From the NCBI GenBank assembly GCA_026545225.1, contig CM048846.1:20006501-20070500 (forward strand): a stretch of DNA of 64,000 nucleotides, given 5' to 3'. This document shows, piece after piece, positions 1 through 11,250 of this stretch. Under the pieces are notes generated by a model. It saw only the letters and a program-made list of their open reading frames with translations. It made no database searches and was not told the DNA's origin. Each line of letters starts with the position of its first letter. Position 1 is the stretch's first letter. A program made the translations under genes and the position numbers. The stretch comes from Cornus controversa. Lineage: Eukaryota > Streptophyta > Magnoliopsida > Cornales > Cornaceae.

Positions 1-533
1 TTACATCCTATTTGGCTCGCCAACATAGTACCAGTGAAGAAAAAGAATGGTAAAAGATGATTTTCCATTACCAAACATTGACACCATGATTGACTCTGCG
101 GCGGGCCTTAAGATCTTTTCATTCATGGATGGATACAGTGGGCACAACCAAATTAAAATGGCCAAAGAAGATGCAAAGAAAACAGCATTTTGAACTTCAT
201 TGGACAACTTCTATTTTATGGTAATGCCATGCAAGTGCAACTTACCAACGAGCTATGACAGCTATATTCCATGATATACTTCATTAAAGCATAGAAGATT
301 ATATTGATGACTTAGTGGTTAAATCACATCATCGAGATGCACACCTCGTCGATTTGGAGTGCGTCTTCCGTCGATGCCAGGCTTACAGTTTGCGAATGAA
401 CCCTTTTAAATGTGCTTTCGGAGCTAGCGCAGGAAAGTTCTTGGGATTTGTTGTGCATGAGAGGGGAATCGACGTTGATCGCACAAAAGCAAGGTCTGTT
501 ACAGATATGCCCTGCCCTCAGACCCTAAAATAG
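1..533 (+). pseudogene. Reverse transcriptase fragment (Ty3/gypsy)
   Basis: The piece opens inside the RT domain (HPIWLANIVPVKKKNGK), then jumps to KDDFPLPNIDTMIDSAAG, so about a dozen residues normally found between them are missing. The FSFMDGYSGHNQI motif and the catalytic YIDDLVVKSHH box (near 300-330) are both readable, so the second and third catalytic aspartates survive. Stops at 193-195 and 531-533 plus frame changes break it. In a working element it would copy the RNA genome into DNA in the virus-like particle; here it is a relic. Confidence 0.88.
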
Positions 534-539
534 TTAAGG

Positions 540-1484
540 ATGTCTTATTCGTTCAGCTTTATTGGAAAATTTTCCTATCTTCGGCATTTTATTCCCACTC
601 TTGCAGAGATGTCTCATTTGTTCAGCTCACTAACAAAGGGAAAAGGGGTCTTCCGTTGGCTCCTAGAGCACGAAAGGGCATTCGAGCGAGTGAAGATGGT
701 TGTTTCCTCACCAATTACCATGATTGCTCCTAAGTCAGGGGTCACTTTGAAGCTATACCTGACCTCCACCCCAAGATCGATCGGTGCACTGTTAGCCCAG
801 GAATTTGAAGGTCAAGAACGCCCGGTGTATTACATTAGTAGAATTGTGAAGGACGCGGAGACAAGGTACTCCCCCATCGAAAGGCATTGTTTGTCTCTCA
901 TTTTTGCGACTAGAAAGCTTCGGCATTACTTCTTGTCACATACGGTCAAGCTCATGATGAAGTGCGATCCCCTTAGATACATGCTATCCCAGCCCATCCT
1001 GTCAAGTCGCATAGCGCAATGGCTGCTCTTGCTGGCTAAGTTCAAAATCAAATGCCTCACTCCTAAGGCCATTTTGAGCAAGGCTTTGGCAGACCTCATT
1101 GCTCAATTTCCTTCGGGGGAGCTTGGGTCGCTGGATGATGATCTTCTAGGCGAGAACCTGAATTGCTCGTACTTGGCCGAAGCTGAGGATAAATGGACTC
1201 TAGCTTTCGATAGGTCCTCAACCTCTAGAGAAGGAGGAGCTAGAGTGGTCCTGACCTCTGAGACCGGCGAAAAGATAAGTCTTTCATACAAACTCGACTT
1301 TGCGTGCACAAACAATGAGGCCAAATACGAAGCTTTCATCCTTGGTCTATTGGCCGCAAGAGAGCTCGATATCAAGAGGTTACAAGTCAAAGGGGACTCA
1401 AAATTGGTGATAAAACAAACCAACGGGAGAATGCTGTGCGAGAGCCATCCTTGGCAACTTATAGAGGTATACTTTAGAAATTGA
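540..1484 (+). pseudogene. Tandem RNase H domains (gypsy type, then Tat/archaeal type)
   Basis: An open stretch of 314 codons. The first half has the usual gypsy RNase H features (IGALLAQEFEGQERPVYYIS, the TRYSPIERHCLSLIFATRKLRHYF block). The second half, from about 1190, is a second RNase H with WTLAFDRSST, NNEAKYEAFILGL and LQVKGDSKLVIKQTNG, as expected for the additional RNase H of Tat elements. In that second domain the usual first acidic residue appears as LAFD, and E (NNEAKYEA) and D (KGDSKLV) are present. The reading frame ends at 1484 and continues in another frame from 1481. Confidence 0.88.
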
Positions 1485-2295
1485 GTCTGAGTTTTAAGGA
1501 GCTGTCAATGGAATATGCACCTCACTCTAGTAATTATCATGCTGACGCGCTAGTAACTCTGGCTTTGAAGATGGAAATTCTGGACGAAATTATTTTGATA
1601 CAAATTCAAAAGAAGACTTCTCCGTATCAAAGTAGCGAGAAGCAAGACCTCGAGGAGTCCGATTGGCGAGCTCCTCTCATGGCATATCTCGAAGGGAGTC
1701 CATCAGGGATCTCTCTCGCGGCCCTCAAAGACTTTCTGCTTTATCAGGGGGTCCTCTACTATCGAGCTCCGGGAAGACTCCTCATGAAATGCATTGGCAA
1801 TGCGGAGGGTCATTCCACCTTGGACTTAGTTCATGATCAATCCTGTGGGGCAGTGAAGATAAGTCTCTATAAACGGCTTCAAAGACAGGGATATTACTGG
1901 CCATCAATGGCCAAAGAGGCCAAGGTCAAGCAAGAGAATTGTCTAGGCTATCTGAAGCAAGAGATAAATTTGGGTGTTTCGTGACTTCTGAAGGCCAAGA
2001 TTGGCGAGCTCCTTTCTTTGTTTTCTTCCAAACGGTGGCGCTGCCTTTAGAACGCATCGAGGCTTTGAAAATAAAAAAGAGAGTTAAACGATTCGATCTG
2101 ATCGAGGGCCAACTCTTTAAGAGAGGATTCGACGAAAGACTCCTTCGATGCCTCGGAAGGACTGATGCTCAAAATGTCATAAAAGAGTTGCATGATGCAG
2201 AGCATCAAAGGGGTGTGAAGCTTTATACGCACCTCATAAAATTGGGATATTACTGGCCCACTATGGAGAATGATTGCAAGGATTATACCAAGTGA
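1481..2295 (+). pseudogene. Integrase N-terminal region with two successive linker + H2C2-like modules
   Basis: Two related modules follow one another. The first (about 1660-1960) runs from SDWRAPLMAYLEG to RQGYYWPSMAKEA. The second (about 1995-2295) runs from QDWRAPFFVFFQTVALPLE through LIEGQLFKRGFDERLLRCLG to LGYYWPTMENDCKDYTK, and after a stop continues CRSCQIH. A normal Tat polyprotein carries one such linker and zinc finger. The second copy is closer to the usual sequence and leads into the integrase core. The duplication could be genuine or a recombination scar between two relatives; both frames are broken. Confidence 0.72.
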
Positions 2296-3115
2296 TGTCG
2301 ATCATGTCAAATTCACGATCATCGAATCTATGCTTCTGCTACAGAGCTCCATCCGATCACTAACCTGTGGTCGTTCCATACCTGGGGTATGGATTTGATT
2401 TGACCAATTTTGCCCAAGTCAAAAGGAAATATGTGGATCCTCATTACAACTGAAATGTATACAAAATGGGTAGAGGCGATACCTCTAAAGAAAGCTACAG
2501 GTCCAACTATAGCTAACTTTATAAAGGAGCACATTATCTACCGTTTTGGGATCCCAAGGGTGATTTTGAGCGACAATGGGACGTCTTTCGTCAATAGTCA
2601 AGTTAGGTGTTTGATAGACCAATATGACATCCTTCATCATCGATCTACCATGTACTATCCCAGGGAAATGGGTAAGTTGAAGCTACCAATAAGATTCTGC
2701 TTCGCATCCTCAGCCAGACTCTAGAAGATTTCAAGCATAAATAGGCCGACCAACTCATTCTTGCCTTATGGGCCTATCGAAGTTCATCCAAATGATCTAC
2801 GCTCGCTTCACCATTCTCGTTTGTATATGGGACAGAGGCTGTGTTACCAGCCAAGCTCGCTGTCCCTCGGTGAGTCTTGTTGAGCACAATCAGTAGGAGC
2901 AGGAGGCAGAGCTCGAAGTATTGGATGAGCGCAAAGAGTGAGCTAGTGAGCACATGAGGGCACATCAAGCTAGGGTGGCTCAAGCTTACAATGTGTTAAT
3001 AAGACCTCGAAACTTCCAAGAAGGGGACCTAGTTCTAAAAGTAGCTCCTCATGTAATGAGGGGCCTTGTAGCTCTAAAGTTTACACCTAAATGGGAAGGA
3101 CCTTAAAAATTCACA
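2296..3115 (+). pseudogene. Integrase catalytic core and C-terminal region, broken
   Basis: The core begins SFHTWGMDLI and continues after a stop as KGNMWILITTEMYTKWVEAIPL and RFGIPRVILSDNGTSFVN, with the first two acidic residues of the DDE triad (GMD, SDNGT) readable. The downstream AYNVLIRPRNFQEGDLVLK and KFTPKWEGP are the usual C-terminal signature of gypsy integrase. Frame changes near 2724 and a stop after WEGP end the homology. It would have inserted the cDNA into the genome. Confidence 0.85.
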
Positions 3116-3229
3116 TAGAACAGTGGACGCCTCTGTGATAGCTTGGACTCCCACCGGGACCCACTCTCTGGCAACCATCATCGTGGAAAGTTTGACTTTA
3201 GTTTAACAGAACCTACTACAAACAGATGG

Positions 3230-4345
3230 AAATCTTAGGAAAGGAAATCCTTCTAAATTTTGTAGTCAAGGCTCACCATCTAAAGGTAAGGATAGGAAGG
3301 AAAAAGAAGTTGATGAGATTAAGAAATCACTTGTTGGACATGTGATGGTAAATGTCACACATCTACTCAATGTAAGAAGAATAACTTTAGTGCAAAAAAA
3401 TTTTCAAAAGATAAAAGGAAAGCCATGAACGCTATTATTTCTGAGTGTAAATCTTCTAACTCTGATAGTGATTCTTCTATTAAGAATGATGCTTTTGCTT
3501 TTGTTGCACATATTGATGATGATACTGCTAATGATTCTTCTTCTAATATTGGTGAAAGAGAGATGTACACAACTCTCAGTCAGATTGGGTCTGAAGATTC
3601 AGAAGTTGAGCAATTAGATGAAGAACCATGTGAGAGCAAACTGTAAAAAAAAATTTGAGAAATTGCTAAAGGCTTATAATAAGAAATCTGAGAAGCTGAA
3701 ACAAGTGGAAATTGAAAAAGAAACTTTGAAGAAAGAGAATGAATAGTAATTCAAGTTGATTGAAGAAAACAAAACTGATATTCAAAATCTTCAAAGTAAA
3801 GTCAAGTTTCTTGAAAGCGAGGTAAGTCAAGCTATTTTTGTTAGAGATACTCTAGTTGCTATAATTAATTTTCTTGAGTCTGAATTGAAAAAATCACAGA
3901 GAAATTGATAGCATTTACTTCTGGGCAGATTAAGCTTGATAACATGATTTGTGTTGGTAAGCTTGTAGGAGATAGAATTGGACTAGGTTTTGTTGGATCA
4001 TCATCTAAGGGTAAAACTGTGTTTGTTAAACCCAATAACTTGAATTTGTCTACACGCAAACCTATGCTTCAAGTTAATTTTTTGCATGTAAATGTTATGT
4101 CCAATGTGTTTCATTATACTTTTGTGGTAAGAATGGACATAGTCAACACTATTGTTATAAAAAAAGAAAATATTCTAATTCTGATTTTCATGTGGATAAT
4201 TCTTTTGCTAAGAATAGTGTTCATGCTAGAAAGCCATATAATTGGAACAAACCCAAAAAATCTTAAGCTAAAAAGAATTCAAATAAAAAAAAGAATGTTT
4301 CTATTTCTCCACAATATTTTTCTATTAAGTTGCATGTCAAAATAA
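3230..4345 (+). pseudogene. Copia-like gag remnant with CCHC zinc knuckle
   Basis: At 3332-3373 the reading CWTCDGKCHTSTQC is a perfect C-x2-C-x4-H-x4-C knuckle. It is followed by an acidic, serine-rich stretch (3425-3646), a heptad-like segment rich in K, E and L (about 3655-3900, with stops), then DRIGLGFVGSS and a second degraded knuckle (FCGKNGHSQHYC, about 4110-4155) in which the first cysteine is out of frame. This layout is typical of plant Copia gag proteins, which package the element RNA. Several stops and frame changes make it non-functional. Confidence 0.7.
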
Positions 4346-5753
4346 TTTGGATGATATGGAATTTATTCCTAATAGGTCTTTGGGTGCAAAACCCCTAACT
4401 AATGTCATTAGGACTTTTTTAGTCATGGATTGAACTTATGTTCATTCTCTGTTTTTCATTGGACCATATCTTTTAGATTAAGCTAGATTTTGTTTATTTT
4501 GATGATAATCATGTGAATGTGAAAATCATATTTTTCTATGAAATAATGTGAATTCTCTATATCTTTGTTTAAGTTTACTTTGATTTGTGAATGCATGATT
4601 GGAACACTTAGTTTATCAATGGATAAAGTACTTAAGTTTATGATCTAAGCATTGATAACTAATGTGCTATATTTATTTCTTTTAAGAGGTGAATCTTTTG
4701 AGTCCATACATTTGTGCACTAGTCCAACTATGAGAGAATTGATGAAAAACTAATATGAAGTTGACTAGAGTATATTATTTAAGTAGCATTGAAGGCTTAA
4801 ATAATCATTGGTAAAAAATGAAAAGAAAAGATTTTCTTTTTATTCAGCATGAAAAAAATGATAAAAAAATTTGCTGAAAATCTAGGACAAAAGGAAAAGG
4901 CTACCTTCGGAATATGTACCACTACAACATAAATCTCTAATGAGGTATATTTTAAAGAAGTTGTTTTGAGAAAATAATTAGCTGTCCGTAAGCATGAAAG
5001 CCACTGTATTAGAAAGAAAATAAAATAAATAAAATTCAATGAAAAATATTTGATCATATATGATTTTATTTGCTTATTATCTAATATATTTTGGAAGATG
5101 AATCAAAAAAATTTGATTAATTCTTGATGATGTTGGATTGCACATACACACATGAATTTATTAGATGAATTTTTAAATTTTTATAAATATTTGTGTATTG
5201 AAAATTGTGTCATGATCATGAATTTAATGATGAATTTTATTGGCAAATTTATGGGTTTTAAAATTGTGCATTTGGGAATTTTATTGACTTTCTTTAGAAA
5301 TTTTAAAACTCATTATTATTTTATGTAAAAAATTAATTTTAATGATTATATCATTATTATATTTTTTATTTTAACATGAATAAAATTCCAAAAATATTTT
5401 CCTATTTTTTCTAATTTTTTAGGCATCTTTTTCAAAAAATTGCAAAAAAGAGTCAAGGTGGTCAAACTTGGTTAACAGACTAAATTAACCACCTTGGACC
5501 GGTCCAACAGAGCACTTTATATGTGCATGTGTGCTATGTGTTCATTTTATGCTTTCATTCTCCAAGTGTGTCTTTTTCCCTCCCTTTGTCATAACTCTCA
5601 TCATATTTTGTGCTTAATATATTATATCATATTGATTGATAATTATTTTTGATTTTGAGTTGAATTGGTGGAAAGGATTGATCTTTAAAGCATTTGGGTT
5701 GATTTTTGAAAATTAAACTAACAAAGTTTCATTGAAGCTTGTGATTTCAAAGT
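4346..5753. other. AT-rich stretch without a recognisable gene
   Basis: I see no ORF with family features here. It lies inside the Copia-like element and may be the decayed remainder of its internal region. The only notable word is the palindrome GGACCGGTCC at 5496-5505, which recurs four times in the element's LTR. Confidence 0.5.
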
Positions 5754-6726
5754 TTGCACACAAGTGTTTGTGAAAATTCTTCAATGACTCTTACATTCCT
5801 ATTTTGTATTCCTCTCATCGTGGCAATGGCCAATAGCTCTAATCAACAAAGAGTTAATGTTTCTTTAACACCAGAATGCAATATAATTTTCATGGAGGAT
5901 CATTTTGATGATGAAGGAATCTTTGATCACTATAGAAAGGTGGTTGGTTGTAGGTCAATGAGGTATGAGCAGAGCTTTAATTTGAAAAACATATGAACAG
6001 GCTATCATTTGGAGTTTGTGCACTAAGTTATAGACAATAGTTGGGGTTCACTAGCTAAACTAGGCAAGGATTGCATTCCTGACATGGTTCACTACTTCTA
6101 TAGCAATGTGCTTGCTTATAGTAACAGTGAGCTATGGATGATGGTGAAATGTTTTGGGACAAAAATCAAAGTGAATACCCAATTAATTTATAAGGTTATT
6201 GGAGTTTCAGACGCACATAATGGTATAATTTCTCCTTATACAGGTATTGAAAAAAAACTAACCAATTATGGAAGAAATCATTAGAATGTTGTGTGAACCG
6301 AATGCTCTATTACTTGCAAATAAAATTTCAAGTGCCTACATCACTAGCAATGTCTTTGCATTGAACTTAATTGTCTCATATACTCTTAATGTTTATATTC
6401 CTTCAAATGCTCTAGTGATGAAGTCCAAAGGGAAGTTCACGGCTTTAAATATTAAGTCTTCAATTACTAACAAGATGAATGAAATAGCTCAAAAAGAGGT
6501 TGCAAGACATCATATTGAGGAAGAGATTATGGATGAGAATGATCACAATGCTCCTATTACCAGACTTTATATTCCAGATTCTAATCGTACCTTGACTTCT
6601 AGACATTACAATCAATCCATGAAGGGGTTGGAGAGGTACTTGAAGAGAAAGTTTTCAAAGCTTGAAGCATTGATTAGAAGAGCCTTTCGTGGAACTGCTA
6701 GAACTCATGGTGATAATGAGGATTAG
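5754..6726 (+). pseudogene. Extra ORF of the Copia-like element (putative plant transposon protein type)
   Basis: The likely start is the ATG at 5826 (MANSSNQQRVNVSL). The frame meets a stop at 5994-5996 and another about 30 bases on, resumes (GKDCIPDMVHYFYSNVLAYS), shifts frame between 6255 and 6284, and runs to 6726. The pattern of an N-terminal segment, a DMVHYFYSNV-like motif and a following VRG-like segment resembles the uncharacterised 'putative plant transposon protein' family that often rides in plant LTR elements. That is from memory and not checked. The C-terminus is basic (LKRKFSKLEALIRRAFRG). Its position before the polypurine tract suits an accessory 3' ORF. Confidence 0.5.
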
Positions 6727-7159
6727 GTCTTGGTTTAGACCTATTTTATGTTTTGCTAGACTTTGATTCGCTCTTCTTCTCATTATTTTTACTTTGTCAA
6801 TTTGTTCCAACAAGGGGGAGACTTATATAGGTGCTTTGACAAATGGGGAGATATGTGATTTCTTTGACACATGTGGAGAGATATTATATTTCATTAGCTA
6901 TATGATTAAGGGGGAGTTTGGAGATGATTCAATGATATTTGTTATCAATATATTTTTCTTGATTAAGTTTTCACATGTAGTATTGGTCACATAATGTATA
7001 CATTTTACAAGTTTGACAGACACTACACATGAAGTTTGAAAACTTGATCATGATACTCTAAGTTCTTTAATATATATTTCTTTGTATATATGACATATTG
7101 TAATCTGATTTTTCTAATGTTAGATTATAATTGTCTAGGATGATTTTGTCACGAAATTG

Positions 7160-7172
7160 CTAAAGGGGAAGA
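7160..7172 (+). other. Polypurine tract before the 3' LTR
   Basis: CTAAAGGGGAAGA directly precedes the LTR start TGTGATG at 7174. It would prime plus-strand DNA synthesis. Similar purine runs (CAAGGGGGAG near 6812, TAAGGGGGAG near 6908) lie upstream. Confidence 0.65.
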
Positions 7173-7173
7173 T

Positions 7174-8010
7174 TGTGATGTATATTTTTGTAATTGACAA
7201 TTTTCAGTGTCAAAACCTAACATGAACGAGTTGTAGTTTTTGAGTTATATTCTTATCATTGATCATGTAATTAAAGTCTCAAAGTAAGCATGAAGTTCTA
7301 CAACAACCATGCAAGTGTTCTTCAAATGATGAAGCTTGAATTTTCAGAAGAAACCATCAATGTTTGAATATGGATTCGATTGATTAAAGTTTTAAGATAG
7401 TTCTGAGTGCATGAAGATATCGTTGATCACATCTGAGAGTCATGTAGTCAGATAAAGTGGTGACAACACATATATTTCAAATCGGGAGGTTCCAACCTTG
7501 AATAGAGAATTTTTTAAGCAAAATAGTAAATATTCAACGTTGGACCGGTCCAAGTAAAGGCTAAACCGGTCCCAGAGGTCTTAGCATCTTATTTTGAGAG
7601 AACAACATGGCTGGACCGGTCCATGTTTAAGATGGACCGGTCCAAGGCTGCTACTTTGCAGGAATTTGTCTATTTTGTCTTGTTTTGACCCAAAACTTTT
7701 CAAACACATAGACTTGTTTTCTATTGATTTTCAACTTATTTTTCAAGAAAAATTAGAATTTTTAATCTCTATAAAAACTTGATATGATTTCTCTTTCATT
7801 ACGCTTTTCACAGACCAAAAATTCATATTCTAGAAAGAGAAAGCATTGAGATATTTTTTTAGCAAAAGATTTTTTTCTCAAATTTTTTGTTTATATTTTT
7901 GAGAACACACACATATTCATTAAGTGATTTAGAGTGTCTCTACTTACTTGATTTTAAAGATTTTTCGTGATTTCTTTTGTACACCATTGATGTAAAAGGG
8001 ATTGTCAAAT
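7174..8010 (+). repeat. 3' LTR of the Copia-like element, truncated at its 3' end
   Basis: It starts TGTGATGTATA and matches the minus-strand LTR at 42150-43475 over most of its length, including the shared words AACATGAACGAGTTGT / GACATGAACGAGTTGT, TAAAGTGGTGA and the TATA-like CTCTATAAAAACTTG near 7769. The palindrome GGACCGGTCC occurs at 7542-7551, 7613-7622 and 7634-7643, with a one-base variant near 7564. Similarity to the other copy fades near 8010, before the expected CA end, so this LTR is truncated. Confidence 0.78.
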
Positions 8011-8447
8011 TTTATACGGTTCATTTGGACTTCTAGAAGTCGAAACAACAGTGAAACACGATTTTTGATATTCTGATTTTGACTTGGGTGGACCTATTTT
8101 TGACCAACAATGTATATATTTCGCTAACTTGTGACACATTTATTCTCTCAATCAAATTCCATTTTTTGTTTGATGAAAAGACACAGATTTTTTTTTTGTA
8201 CTTATCTCAATTTAGTCATTAGAATCTCATTCTTATTTATTTTTATTTTTTATTTTGGATAAATCTTAAAAATAATGCCAAGTTGCTCCTTTCCAAGGCT
8301 CCACTGGCAGCCATCCCACTCTAAAAAATTGAGCCGAGATAGGTCAATGATTTCATATGTTTTTTTAATTTTATATTCTTTCTTCCATCGAGTGAATTTG
8401 GTTGAAGATTTCATTGAGAACTTTCGAGAACCTGACTAGGTCCGCCA

Positions 8448-8555
8448 CAAGGCTGATATGCCAAGTTCTAGAGGATTGGATTCAATCCAAATAAAATCGG
8501 TTGAGGAACAAAGGAGAGAAAAAATAGATAATGGTATATAAGGAAGTCTATTTTT
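8448..8555 (+). repeat. Dispersed ~105-bp repeat, copy 1
   Basis: The stretch beginning AAGGCTGATATGCCAAGTTC and including GGATTGGATTCAATCCAAAT matches two tandem copies at 31802-31907 and 31908-32030. It ends in a GATAATGGTATA segment. It has no coding content. Confidence 0.75.
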
Positions 8556-9060
8556 TGACGGGAACCCCAAAAAAAAAATCAAAAAAACAATTATCTATAG
8601 GATAAAAAAAAAACTAAAAAAGAATGTTATCTCAGTTTAATAAATTCTCTTTTGAGTAAACTATCTTATACTGGAAAAAGAAAAAAAAAAAAGGGTTTGG
8701 TGTACTAGAAAAAAATGGACCCAAAAAAAAGTTATCTCTCTCAAATAAATTATCTCTTTTGACAGGACCAGCAAAAAAAAGTCTGGTGTGCAAAAAACAA
8801 ATGCACCCAAAAATAAGTTATCAAAAAAGTCTGGTGTGCAGAAAAAGAATGCACCCAAAAAAAAGTTATCTCTTTTGACAGCACCCGAAAAAAAGTATGG
8901 TAAGCAAAAATAAATAAATAAATTATCTCTTAATTTTTACATGACCAAAAAAAAAAGTACTTATTATCTCTTTTGACAAGAAAAAAAAAAAGCTATCCCA
9001 GTTAAATAAATTATATCTTTTTACAAAATAAAAAAATTTCCTATTTTGGTTAGAATTAAA
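8556..9060. repeat. A-rich diverged tandem repeat
   Basis: The words AGTTATCTCTTTTGACA, AAGTCTGGTGTGCA and AATGCACCCAAAAA recur in order several times, separated by poly-A runs. Unit boundaries are irregular (roughly 55-120 bp). Apparent short ORFs on the minus strand here are translations of the repeat. Confidence 0.7.
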
Positions 9061-9394
9061 AATAAAAAAAGTACTAAACGAAGTAAAAAGAGGTAAATTT
9101 TATAGTATAAATGGTAGTTATGTTATTATAAAATAAGAAATGATGCATTAATGAGTTTATTGACCTTTTTCTCATTTTATTTAAAAGAAAAAGATAAGGG
9201 GAGTGCAACCATCTTCCTTATTTAAACTCTCTTTATCTCTCTAATTATATATATACACATTTTTTTTCTAAAATATATTTGAAATTTTAAATTGAATTTT
9301 AGAATAAATGAATTAACTTCATTGGAAATAGAATTGCAGTTGTTGAAATAGGAAAATATGTTGTTTATTTATGAAGTAAATGTGTTAATTTTAA

Positions 9395-9535
9395 ATAAAT
9401 TTATATTAAAAAAATTAAGTCGGAACATAGTCTAAGTGATACTCAAATTGAAGCTCTCAGAATTCACTTTCTAACAAAAATGGTTTTATAAAAATATTCA
9501 ACTTGTAGTAAAAGTTATTGAAATTTAAGTGCAGA
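9395..9535 (+). repeat. Direct repeat, left copy (partner 11103-11250)
   Basis: The segment containing AAGTCGGAACATAG and CAAATTGAAGCTCTC recurs 1.7 kb downstream with scattered substitutions. Both are followed by TTGTAGTAAAAGTT. The pair may be the ends of an unrecognised AT-rich element enclosing the hairpin at 10065-10398. Confidence 0.7.
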
Positions 9536-10064
9536 AAATACACAAATATATAGAATTATATATATCCAAGTAAAGAAATTAATAAAAAAAATATTATAAC
9601 TCTTCCCAAGACTAAGTAACGCAATCTTCCCAACACAAAAGAATAGTAATATAATAATATTATAATTCTTTCAAAGAGAAAAGAAAAGTAATAAAATAAT
9701 ATTATAAAAAATATTTTTTATATATATTTTCACTTTTATAAATCTCCACTTTAATCCTAAGTGTGTTTAATCAATATAAATTCTAAAATTTATAAATATT
9801 TATTTAACCTCTCTTTATCTCTCTAAACATATATCAATCATTTTCTATCAAGAAAACATATATATATATATTAGTTTAGAACAAGAATTTCGTCCTAACT
9901 TCTCATATTTTAATCTATACAGCATTGTTCAATTGCTCCATAGTGTGTAGGGAGCAACACACGTGAATTCAATTTTAAGTGTTGGATTTTATTCAATAAC
10001 TGAAATTAAAAACTACCAATAAAACAAGTTTTATGGTTGAAGAGTATCCAAAACCACCTAAAAA

Positions 10065-10398
10065 AGTGTTTTAAATAATAAAAAAAAGTTTCCTTACAAA
10101 TAGGTAACTGTTTTGGAAAGAAACACTAAAAATAATCGGACGATAGTTCATTACTCAAAATTCATACAACAAAATAATGTAAAAAAAAAAAACAAAAAAA
10201 ATAGTCCTTGTTCCTCTCTCTCTCTCTCGCTCTCTTCTTGTTCTACTTGGTAAGATTTTTTTTAATATTATTTTATTGAATGACTCACGTTATTTTGTTA
10301 TAAAAATTTTGAGTACTGAACTATCGTATGAGTATTTTTATTTTCACTCTCCAAAATGGTTACCTATTTGTAAGGAGTTTTTTTTATTTAAAACACTT
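10065..10398. repeat. Long imperfect inverted repeat (hairpin)
   Basis: The left arm (10065-10180) and right arm (10287-10398) are reverse complements over about 115 bp, with shared words such as TTACAAATAGGTAAC / GTTACCTATTTGTAA and AGTGTTTTAAAT / ATTTAAAACACTT. The loop of about 105 bp contains a CT microsatellite. It could be a foldback MITE or a hairpin-RNA source. I found no clear target duplication at its ends. Confidence 0.75.
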
Positions 10399-11102
10399 CA
10401 CTTTTTTTATTTATGGCAAAATACACTCACACCTCTTGGGGAGTGTGAAATTTAACTTATATTGAAAAACACAATACACACCTCCTACCTCAAGAAATTA
10501 AATCTCAATCTACACCACAATTCACCAACTCAAAATCTACCCAAACCTAGATTTGTTTGGTTCAAAAGAACGCCTCGTCACGTAGAACGAAACTTTCCTT
10601 CTTCAGCACCTTCCGAATCTAGCCTTAAGGTCTCCAAATCTTAGAAAGAAACTAAAGAGCTTAAAAGGAAAGAGAGAAGAAAGAAATACAACTTTTAAGA
10701 GAGAGAGAGATGGCTAAAATATCTGATTTTTGATATTAGTAAGTCCTAAGGCGTAAAATGACCAAAACGCTCATTGTTGACTTAACATACCTTTCCGACC
10801 TCCATTTTTGAATCTAATTAAAAGCGATTATGGCCTCGAAATCAACTCTACATCTCTTCTAACATTCTAATTGATCTAAAATCAAAAATTAAATTTTTTT
10901 TTAAAAATATCTGATTTTCTAGACCCACCCGACCCAAAATTTTAAAATGAACCGAATGGCGCATAAAACTCTCCATACCTATAAACAAGTCCCCAAAAAT
11001 ACAAATCATATTTATAACATGTACAAATCTATTTATAATTCAATTTCAAAAAATAAATAAAATCGGATCTCTGCATTGTTAATTTATAAAATAAAAGTGT
11101 TG

Positions 11103-11250
11103 ATTTTAAATAAATTTATTTTTAAAAAAATAAGTCGGAACATAGCCTAAGTGGTATTCAAATTGAAGCTCTCGGAATTATCCTTCTAACATAAATGGTT
11201 TCATAAAAAAATTAATTTGTAGTAAAAGTTGTTGTAGTTTAAGTGAAGGA
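11103..11250 (+). repeat. Direct repeat, right copy (partner 9395-9535)
   Basis: The same order of words as the left copy (AAGTCGGAACATAG, CAAATTGAAGCTCTC, TTGTAGTAAAAGTT) with about one substitution per ten bases. Confidence 0.7.

Larger units (their letters stand above)
1..3120 (+). mobile_element. Ty3/gypsy (Tat lineage) retrotransposon fragment, degenerate
   Basis: Translated pieces run in Ty3/gypsy order on the plus strand: reverse transcriptase, a first RNase H, a second RNase H of the type found in Tat elements, the H2C2 integrase zinc finger, the integrase core and an integrase C-terminal stretch ending near 3115 with KFTPKWEGP. The frame breaks many times, so it cannot be autonomous. 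Two RNase H domains in series is a known mark of the Tat lineage; the assignment rests on that and on the wording of the motifs. The 5' part lies outside the window. No LTR is visible at the 3' side, where a Copia-like sequence begins within about 100 bases. Confidence 0.88.
3190..8010 (+). mobile_element. Copia-like, probably non-autonomous LTR element, 5' truncated
   Basis: The order is a gag-like region with a CCHC knuckle (3230-4345), an AT-rich stretch, an extra ORF (5826-6726), purine-rich tracts, and a 3' LTR from 7174. No integrase, RT or RNase H is readable between gag and LTR, so either they were deleted or this is a non-autonomous family. The LTR is identified by its match to a second copy on the minus strand at 42150-43475. 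The element abuts the Tat fragment and its 5' LTR is not in the window. The 5' limit is approximate and the lineage call rests on gag style only. Confidence 0.65.
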
